From Streptomyces xinghaiensis S187 (GTDB taxonomy: Bacteria; Actinomycetota; Actinomycetes; Streptomycetales; Streptomycetaceae): a stretch of DNA of 64,000 nucleotides. The stretch spans positions 4,340,001-4,404,000 of the forward strand of contig NZ_CP023202.1 of NCBI RefSeq assembly GCF_000220705.2, written 5' to 3'. Shown here in pieces: positions 58,593 to 64,000 of this stretch. Each line of letters begins with the position of its first letter. Within the stretch, counting starts at the first letter, position 1. Position numbers and translations under genes: made by a program. The notes beneath the pieces were generated by a model, which saw nothing but the letters and a program-made list of their open reading frames with translations, was not told where the DNA came from and ran no database searches.

Positions 58593-59894
58593 TCATCCGC
58601 AGAGGGGGCCTTTTTCGGCCGGTGGGGTGGGGGAGGCCGGATCGGCCGGGGCGGAGGCGGCCGGGGTCGAGAGGCCGGCGAGCGGGGTGGCGCCGGAGCC
58701 GCCCGCGGAGCCACCGGTGGGGGACCCGGTGGGTTCCGGGGCTCCCGTGCTCTCCGCGGCCCCGGGCTCCTCGTCCCGTCCGCCGCCGGCCGTCACGGGC
58801 CGGTCGTTCTTCAGTTCCTCGAACAGCAGTGACGCATCGGGCTGTACGAGTTCATCGCGGTTGGCGTTCAATCGGTAGGGCTGCCGGGGCACGGTGAGGA
58901 AGCGCATTCCGCCCTCCGGCATGCCCCGCAGACTGTCCGCGAGGTCATAGAGGCTCTTCAGCGAGGCGAGCCCGGGGTCCGTGGTCAGCGAGGAGGTCGC
59001 GGCGTCCAGCAGGGAGAACAGCTCGGACGGGTTCCGCAGCGTGCCGTTCTCCTGGATCTGCCGCAGCATCGTCGCGAGGAACTGCTGCTGCCGGACCATC
59101 CGCTCGGTGTCGGTCCCGTCGCCGAGGCTGTAGCGGGCGCGGACGTAGCCCAGCGCCTCCTCGCCGTTCAGTGTCTGCCGTCCGGCGGGCAGCTCCACAT
59201 GCGCCTCGGAGTCGTCGACGGGCTCCGCCAGGCAGATCTCCACACCGCCGATCGCGTCCACCATCTCCGTGAAGCCGCTGAAGTCGACGATCGCGTGGTG
59301 GTCCATGCGGATCCCGGTCATCTGCTCCACCGTGCGGATGGTGCAGCCCGCGCCGGCGAACTGGAACGCCCAGTTGAACTGGGCGAACCGGGGAGCGATG
59401 GTGGTGCCGTCGGACGTGGTGCACTCCGGGATCTCCACCATCAGATCGCGCGGGATGCTGACGGCGGTGCCGCTCTTCCGGTCGGCGGCGAGATGCAGGA
59501 GGATCGTGGTGTCGGAGCGCTGGGTGCCGCTGTCCCGCCCGTACCTGCCGTTGCCGTCGCCCCGGTTGTCGGAGCCGATGACCAGGATGTTCACCGCCTC
59601 ACGGACCACGGAGGCGGGCCGGTCGGCGGCGTGCTCCTCCAGTTCGCGGGAGGTGTCCGCGTCGGTGCGGATGTTGCCGTCGAGCCGCTGGTAGAGGGAC
59701 CAGGCCGTGCCGGCCGCGGCCAGCACGGCCGCGGCCGCTCCCAGTGCGGTCCAGCGGAGCCAGCGCCGGCGCTTGGGTATGTCCGCGCCCGGCTCCCCGT
59801 CCTCGGTCCGGTCCTGCTCGGAGTGGCCGCTGTCGGCGGGGCCGTCCTCCGGGCCCGCTGGGGTCGCGGCGGTGTCGGTCACTGTGGAGTCCAT
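58593..59894 (-). CDS. LCP family cell-wall polymer ligase 5
   Basis: The 433-residue protein has a short acidic head and one TM (about residues 47-66). Its LCP domain has VNILVIGSDNRGDG, AVSIPRDLMVEIP, MDHHAIVDFSGFTEM, GGVEICLAEPVDD and GEEALGYVRARYSLGD. A Pro/Ser/Gly-rich tail without LytR_C ends in PLCG. It should share the polymer-ligase role of its paralogues, and the substrate polymer of each is unknown. GAGGG precedes ATG 59894. LCP 4 follows 140 bases downstream on the same strand. Confidence 0.9.
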   Translation of the reverse strand: MDSTVTDTAATPAGPEDGPADSGHSEQDRTEDGEPGADIPKRRRWLRWTALGAAAAVLAAAGTAWSLYQRLDGNIRTDADTSRELEEHAADRPASVVREAVNILVIGSDNRGDGNGRYGRDSGTQRSDTTILLHLAADRKSGTAVSIPRDLMVEIPECTTSDGTTIAPRFAQFNWAFQFAGAGCTIRTVEQMTGIRMDHHAIVDFSGFTEMVDAIGGVEICLAEPVDDSEAHVELPAGRQTLNGEEALGYVRARYSLGDGTDTERMVRQQQFLATMLRQIQENGTLRNPSELFSLLDAATSSLTTDPGLASLKSLYDLADSLRGMPEGGMRFLTVPRQPYRLNANRDELVQPDASLLFEELKNDRPVTAGGGRDEEPGAAESTGAPEPTGSPTGGSAGGSGATPLAGLSTPAASAPADPASPTPPAEKGPLCG

Positions 59895-60036
59895 CCCTCA
59901 CGGAATCCGGCGGTGTCTTACCGTGCGGGGGACCGCCGGTCACTGGGGTAGACGGGAATGCTGACCGCATGGTTGTACGAGTGGCGTGGCGGCTTTCGGC
60001 CACCGCCGGGGGCCCGAGTGCCGGACGGGACGTCCG

Positions 60037-60792
60037 TCAGCCGGCCGTCGCGGTGACGCGCTCGCTCTCCCGCCGCTGCTCCAGGGCCTCCGGCGCGAGC
60101 CGGTCGAGATGGCGGCAGAGGACGACGGAGCCGCCCGCGGCGAGCGGGGCGAACAACCCCGCCGAGAGCCCGTCCCAGGAGTCGAACGGCAGACCGGACA
60201 GCACCCGGGAGACCGGGGTGTACTCCCGCGTGGCGGCGTCGGCCCGGGCCCGTTCGACCACCTGTGCGGCCGTCAGCTCCCCCGCACCGGCGAAGGCCAG
60301 CGCGGGCCCGCCCGGGTCCACCGGGGCGAACGGCGCGAAGCGGTCGCCCTGCCCCGGCACCTCGACGGCGTAGTCCGCGAAGCCGGACGGAGGCTCGGGG
60401 AAGCGCACGCCGAGCGGACGCAGGCTCAGAGCCACCCGCTCGCCCCGGCAGGCCCGGGCCTCCTCCAGGGTGTCCGGACCCGTGACGACCAGATCGGCCG
60501 CCGCCGGGTCGCCGCCCATGTCCGCGAGGACGCCCACCGAGGAACAGGCCAGCAGCCAGACCGCCGTCTGCCAGTGCGCCGGCAGCAGCAGCGCGACCCG
60601 GTCACCCGGCTCGACCGACAGGTCGCCCTGGAGGAGGTTCGCGGTCTTGGCCACCCAATTGGCGAGGGTCGCGACGGACAACTCCACACGTTCACCGGTG
60701 GCGTCGTCGTAGAAGGTGACGAGGGGGCGGGACGGATCCGCGGCGAGCGCGGATCGCAGCAGGTCGGCCGGGGTGCGATCGGTGGCGTTCAC
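60037..60792 (-). CDS. TIGR03089-family protein, truncated AMP-ligase-like
   Basis: The 251-residue protein resembles the N-terminal part of AMP-dependent ligases (RPLVTFYDDATGERVELSVA, PGDRVALLLPAHWQTAVWLL, ADMGGDPAAADLVVTGPDT). It lacks the phosphate loop YTSGTTG and the C-terminal catalytic region. This matches the actinobacterial TIGR03089 family, whose function is unknown to me. It is unlikely to adenylate anything by itself. GTG 60792 starts the frame. It lies next to the LCP block, which suggests an envelope link. Confidence 0.82.
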   Translation of the reverse strand: MNATDRTPADLLRSALAADPSRPLVTFYDDATGERVELSVATLANWVAKTANLLQGDLSVEPGDRVALLLPAHWQTAVWLLACSSVGVLADMGGDPAAADLVVTGPDTLEEARACRGERVALSLRPLGVRFPEPPSGFADYAVEVPGQGDRFAPFAPVDPGGPALAFAGAGELTAAQVVERARADAATREYTPVSRVLSGLPFDSWDGLSAGLFAPLAAGGSVVLCRHLDRLAPEALEQRRESERVTATAG

Positions 60793-60920
60793 CCGGACAA
60801 GCGTACGCGGCCGTCACTGCGCCCGAGTGAACCGGGCGGCCGGGACGGCGGCCGCATTGCGCCGACTGGGCGTCATCTTACGAATAGACAGATTTACTGG
60901 CCTATGTCCAACATGCCGGT

Positions 60921-62294
60921 ATGCGTGCACTCCTTGCTTCCACGATCGGTGTGGCCTGCGCGGCCGCTCTCTCCCTCCCCCTGGCCCTGCCCGCCGGCGC
61001 CGCCGCACCCTCCGCGTCCCGGCAGCCGGCGGGCACGGTGGCCGGGGCCGGACAACCCGCCGGCGGCACCCAGTCGCTGCCGCTGACCGCACCCGCCGGC
61101 GCGGACCGGTCGGCGGGCGCCGCCGCCCGTGTCCTGCCGCCCCGCACGGTGCGTCCCTATTCCATGCTCGGCATCGTCTGGGACGACGCCGGCGAGGAAC
61201 TGCACGGCCGGGCCCAGGTCCGTACCCGCTCCACCGCCTCCGGGCAGTGGAGCGGCTGGCGGGACCTCTCGGCACACCACGACGACGCACCGGACCCCGT
61301 CCCCGGCGAACGCCGCCGCGGCGGCACCGCGCCGCTCTGGGTCGGCGCGTCCGACGGCGTCCAGGTCCGGGTGGTGCCGGAGCGGACCGCGCACCGCGCC
61401 CCGTCCGCGTTCCCGGCCGGCCTCCGGATCGAACTCGTCGACCCCGGCGGCGATCCCGGCGGCGGCCCCGGCGACGACGACACCGCCGGCAACGAGGACG
61501 GCGCCCCCGGCGCCGAACCCGGCAGCGGACCCCGCGACCGGGCCGGCGGACTGACCACCGCCGAACGCCAGAGCGCCGCCGCCAACGCGGAACTCGCCCC
61601 CATCGGCGCCACGGAGATCGCCCCGCTCGGCCGGACCGCCACCGAGGAGGCCGCGCGTCGCTCGGCGGAGCCCCGCGCGGCGAGCCGCTACATCGGCCCG
61701 CGGCCCGGCATCGTCATCCGCCGGGGCTGGGGCGCGAACGAGAGCTGGCGCGAACGGCGGTTCCCCTACACGAAGACCGTGCGGACCGCCTTCGTCCACC
61801 ACAGCGGCACCGGCAACGGATACAGCTGCGCGCAGGCCCCCTCCGTCCTGCGCGGTATCTACCGCTACCACGTCCACAGCATGAAGTGGCGCGACATCGG
61901 CTACAACTTCGCCGTCGACAAGTGCGGAACCATCTACGAAGGCCGCGCCGGGGGCGTGGCCCGGGCCGTCCAGGGCGCCCACACCCTCGGTTTCAACCAC
62001 AACAGCATGGGCATCGCCGTCCTCGGGACGTACGACGCGGCCCGGCCCTCACGTCAGGCCGTGGAGGCCGTGGCCAAGCTCACGGCCTGGAAACTCGGCC
62101 TGTTCGGCCGGAACCCGGCGGGCTCCGGCACCCGCGTCTCGCTGGGGAACACCAAGTACCCGAAGGGAACCAGAGTCACCCTCAGAGTCATCTCCGGACA
62201 CCGGGACGGGTTCTACACCGACTGCCCCGGAGCCCGCCTCTACGACAAGCTCGGCGGCATCCGCGGTCTGGCCGCCCGGCTCCAGGGCCGCTGA
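60921..62294 (+). CDS. secreted PGRP-type N-acetylmuramoyl-L-alanine amidase
   Basis: The 457-residue protein has a Sec signal peptide (residues 1-27, IGVACAAALSLPLALPAGAA). A variable middle contains VQVRVVPER-like text and a Gly/Asp-rich linker. A C-terminal amidase_2/PGRP domain (about 265-440) has AFVHHSGTGNGY, IGYNFAVDKCGTIYEGRAGG, GFNHNSMGIAVLG and ISGHRDGFYTDCPG, which supply the zinc ligands His, His and Cys. It should cleave the MurNAc-L-Ala bond of peptidoglycan outside the cell. It is divergent from the TIGR03089 gene and upstream of the nucleotidyltransferase gene. Confidence 0.9.
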   Translation: MRALLASTIGVACAAALSLPLALPAGAAAPSASRQPAGTVAGAGQPAGGTQSLPLTAPAGADRSAGAAARVLPPRTVRPYSMLGIVWDDAGEELHGRAQVRTRSTASGQWSGWRDLSAHHDDAPDPVPGERRRGGTAPLWVGASDGVQVRVVPERTAHRAPSAFPAGLRIELVDPGGDPGGGPGDDDTAGNEDGAPGAEPGSGPRDRAGGLTTAERQSAAANAELAPIGATEIAPLGRTATEEAARRSAEPRAASRYIGPRPGIVIRRGWGANESWRERRFPYTKTVRTAFVHHSGTGNGYSCAQAPSVLRGIYRYHVHSMKWRDIGYNFAVDKCGTIYEGRAGGVARAVQGAHTLGFNHNSMGIAVLGTYDAARPSRQAVEAVAKLTAWKLGLFGRNPAGSGTRVSLGNTKYPKGTRVTLRVISGHRDGFYTDCPGARLYDKLGGIRGLAARLQGR

Positions 62295-62323
62295 CGCCGC
62301 ATACCGGCGCCGGACGGTCTGCA

Positions 62324-62329
62324 TAGACT
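62324..62329 (+). promoter_or_regulatory. -10 box of the nucleotidyltransferase gene
   Basis: TAGACT in GCATAGACTGACC lies 48 bases before the GTG at 62378. It shares the GCATAGACT text with the RpiR promoter but lacks the CATGCAG that follows there. Confidence 0.4.
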
Positions 62330-62377
62330 GACCGCCGACCCCACGGCCGGCCCTGGCAGGAAGCAGAGAAGACAAAG

Positions 62378-63460
62378 GTGACTGAAGCGATCCTCCTGGT
62401 CGGTGGCAAGGGCACCCGGCTGCGCCCGCTGACGGTGCACACGCCGAAGCCCATGATCCCGGCGGCCGGCGTCCCGTTCCTCAGCCACCAGCTCGCCAGG
62501 GCCCGCGCGGCCGGCGTCGAGCACGTCGTGCTCGCCACGTCCTATCTGGCCGAGGTGTTCGAGCCGTACTTCGGTGACGGCTCGGACCTCGGCCTCCACC
62601 TGGAGTACGTCACCGAGACCGAGCCCCTGGGCACCGGAGGCGCGATACGCAATGTCGCCCCGCGCCTCCGTTCCGGGCCGGACGAGCCGGTGCTCATCTT
62701 CAACGGCGACATCCTCACCGGCCTCGACATCCGCGCCCTGGTGGAGACCCACACCACCTCGGGCGCGGATGTCTCGCTCCACCTCACCCGGGTCGAGGAC
62801 CCGCGGGCCTTCGGCCTCGTCCCCACCGACGGCAGCGGGCGGGTGACGGCGTTCCTGGAGAAGCCGCAGACGCCCGAGGAGATCGTCACCGACCAGATCA
62901 ACGCGGGCGCCTATGTGTTCGACCGCTCCGTGATCGACTCGATACCCGAGGGCCGTCCCGTCTCCGTCGAACGCGAGACCTTCCCCGGGCTGCTCGAAGC
63001 CGGCGCCCATCTGCACGGCATGGTCGACTCCACCTACTGGCTCGACCTGGGCACCCCACAGGCCTTCGTCCGCGGCTCCGCCGACCTCGTGCTCGGCCGC
63101 GCGCCCTCCCCGGCCGTGCCCGGCGGCTGCGGCGACCGGCTGGTGCTGGACGGCGCCGACGTGGCCCCGGACGCCAAGCTCACCGGCGGCACCGCCATCG
63201 GCGCGGGCGCCCGGGTGGGCGCCGGGGCGAGCGTCGACGGCAGCACCGTCCTGGACGGCGCGGTCATCGGCGACGGCGCCCGGATCACCGACTCCCTGAT
63301 CGGCGCCGGGGCCGTCATCGGCGCCCGTACGGTGCTGCACGGAGCGGTCGTCGGCGACGGCGCGACCGTGGGCGCCGACAACGAACTCCGCGAAGGCGTC
63401 CGCGTCTGGTGCGGCGCCCGCATCCCCGAGGCCGGGATCCGCTTCTCCTCCGATCAGTAG
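62378..63460 (+). CDS. NDP-sugar pyrophosphorylase (mannose-1-phosphate guanylyltransferase-like)
   Basis: The 360-residue protein has the nucleotidyltransferase signature LLVGGKGTRLRPLTVHTPKP (residues 7-26), VLIFNGDILTGLDI (metal Asp), AFLEKPQ, NAGAYVFDRSV and a C-terminal left-handed beta-helix (IGAGARVGAGASVDGS repeats). It should make GDP-mannose or a related NDP-sugar for protein and lipid glycosylation or surface polymers, which fits the envelope block. The specific sugar cannot be told. AAAGG lies just before GTG 62378, and a -10 box lies 48 bases upstream. Confidence 0.9.
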   Translation: MTEAILLVGGKGTRLRPLTVHTPKPMIPAAGVPFLSHQLARARAAGVEHVVLATSYLAEVFEPYFGDGSDLGLHLEYVTETEPLGTGGAIRNVAPRLRSGPDEPVLIFNGDILTGLDIRALVETHTTSGADVSLHLTRVEDPRAFGLVPTDGSGRVTAFLEKPQTPEEIVTDQINAGAYVFDRSVIDSIPEGRPVSVERETFPGLLEAGAHLHGMVDSTYWLDLGTPQAFVRGSADLVLGRAPSPAVPGGCGDRLVLDGADVAPDAKLTGGTAIGAGARVGAGASVDGSTVLDGAVIGDGARITDSLIGAGAVIGARTVLHGAVVGDGATVGADNELREGVRVWCGARIPEAGIRFSSDQ

Positions 63461-63743
63461 CCGTCCTCGCCGTCCCGGTGGCCGTTCTCCCCGGCCGGGA
63501 GCCCGAACTCCCGGACAGCGCACCGGAGGACGGGGCCGCCGGCCCCTTGGACGACCGGGGCGCGACGACGAGGGGGCGGGGGCCGGCCGCCCCCGGCCCG
63601 CGGTCGTCCCGGCCCGCGGGCCCGCCCGGGCCGCTCCCCGGCGCACGGCCGCCCGGAGGCCCGCCCGGGCACCGGCGGCCGGGGCGGTCCGGAGGTGCGC
63701 TTACCCTCGTAGGGCCCCACTCCCGCCCCGAGGACCGACCGTC

Positions 63744-64000
63744 GTGAACCCCAGCCCCTCCGTGGCGCCGGACAGCCCGGAACGCGGCGCAGCCCGCACC
63801 GCCGGCGCCCGCGGCCGGCGCTGGACACCACCGTGGCCGCTCGACCTCGCCCGCACCGTGGGCGTGCTGCGCCGCGGCCCGGGCGACCCCGCCTTCCGCA
63901 CCGAAGCCGACGGGTCCGTGTGGCGGGCCAGCCGCACGCCCCTCGGCCCGGGCACGCTGCGGCTCGCGCGGCTCCGCACGGGCGAGGTCGAGGCGCATGC
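63744..64000 (+). CDS. DNA-3-methyladenine glycosylase-like (AlkA type), N-terminal part only
   Basis: The GTG at 63744 opens a frame that continues past the window end (85 codons visible). After a short head, the text RRWTPPWPLDLARTVGVLRR and GPGDPAFRTEADGSVWRASR TPLGP matches the N-terminal domain of AlkA-like DNA-3-methyladenine glycosylases of Streptomyces. The helix-hairpin-helix and catalytic Asp would lie beyond the edge. GAGG lies 10-13 bases before the start. The 283 bases from 63461 to 63743 hold no gene; TACCCT near 63702 may be a -10 box. Confidence 0.65.
   Translation, partial: MNPSPSVAPDSPERGAARTAGARGRRWTPPWPLDLARTVGVLRRGPGDPAFRTEADGSVWRASRTPLGPGTLRLARLRTGEVEAH

Overview
The window is high-GC actinobacterial DNA of Streptomyces type. 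Third codon positions are almost all G or C, GTG and TTG starts are frequent, start and stop codons often overlap (ATGA, GTGA), several genes look leaderless, and the gene content is Streptomyces-like: a SigB-type sigma factor with an RsbW/RsbV pair, a cluster of LytR-CpsA-Psr proteins, RpiR and FCD-GntR regulators. I saw no complete tRNA, rRNA, CRISPR array, transposase or integrase.

Positions 1-9.2 kb look accessory. A tightly packed leftward series runs from an RsbW-like ATPase (6742) through a Cys-rich protein, a 44-residue membrane protein, an EEP-fold nuclease/phosphatase, a two-HTH regulator, a nucleoside-diphosphate-kinase-like protein, a radical SAM enzyme, a DEDDh exonuclease and an AAA_28 P-loop kinase to an aldo/keto reductase cut by the window edge. 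Many of these genes overlap by 1-7 bases. An HTH-TPR regulator and a GNAT acetyltransferase diverge from it. This is the best candidate here for an uncharacterised system. It is probably nucleotide-related, but no function can be read from the sequence alone. Hairpins and a tRNA-like fragment at 9.2-9.64 kb lie between it and the core-like genes.

Positions 9.8-25 kb hold a frameshifted K+ channel coupled to a CPA1 antiporter, a Bax-inhibitor-1 protein, small conserved proteins, a thiolase, an SGNH hydrolase, cystathionine beta-synthase, an acyl-CoA ligase and an RpiR regulator. Positions 24.6-32.1 kb hold a PLP decarboxylase and a histidine-utilisation operon (hutU, an M20 amidohydrolase, hutF, hutI). 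No hutH or hutG is seen. The RpiR gene and hutU share a CATGCAG element directly after their -10 boxes.

Positions 32-37 kb carry a SigB/SigF-type sigma factor, its anti-anti-sigma (STAS) and anti-sigma (HATPase) proteins with SigB-type promoter matches, a DEAD-box helicase and a cold-shock protein. Positions 37-43.4 kb hold a two-component system, a GtrA protein, purK-purE, a renal-type dipeptidase and a VOC protein. Positions 43.5-47.2 kb hold a glycolate-oxidase-like glcF-glcD pair divergent from an FCD-GntR regulator, with a palindrome and three 17-bp repeats between them. Positions 47.2-52.1 kb hold UDP-glucose dehydrogenase, acyl-CoA dehydrogenase and a thioesterase.

Positions 50-63.5 kb form a cell-envelope block: five LCP ligase paralogues, a family 2 glycosyltransferase, a TIGR03089 protein, a secreted PGRP-type amidase and an NDP-sugar pyrophosphorylase. 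The window ends inside a probable DNA-3-methyladenine glycosylase gene.
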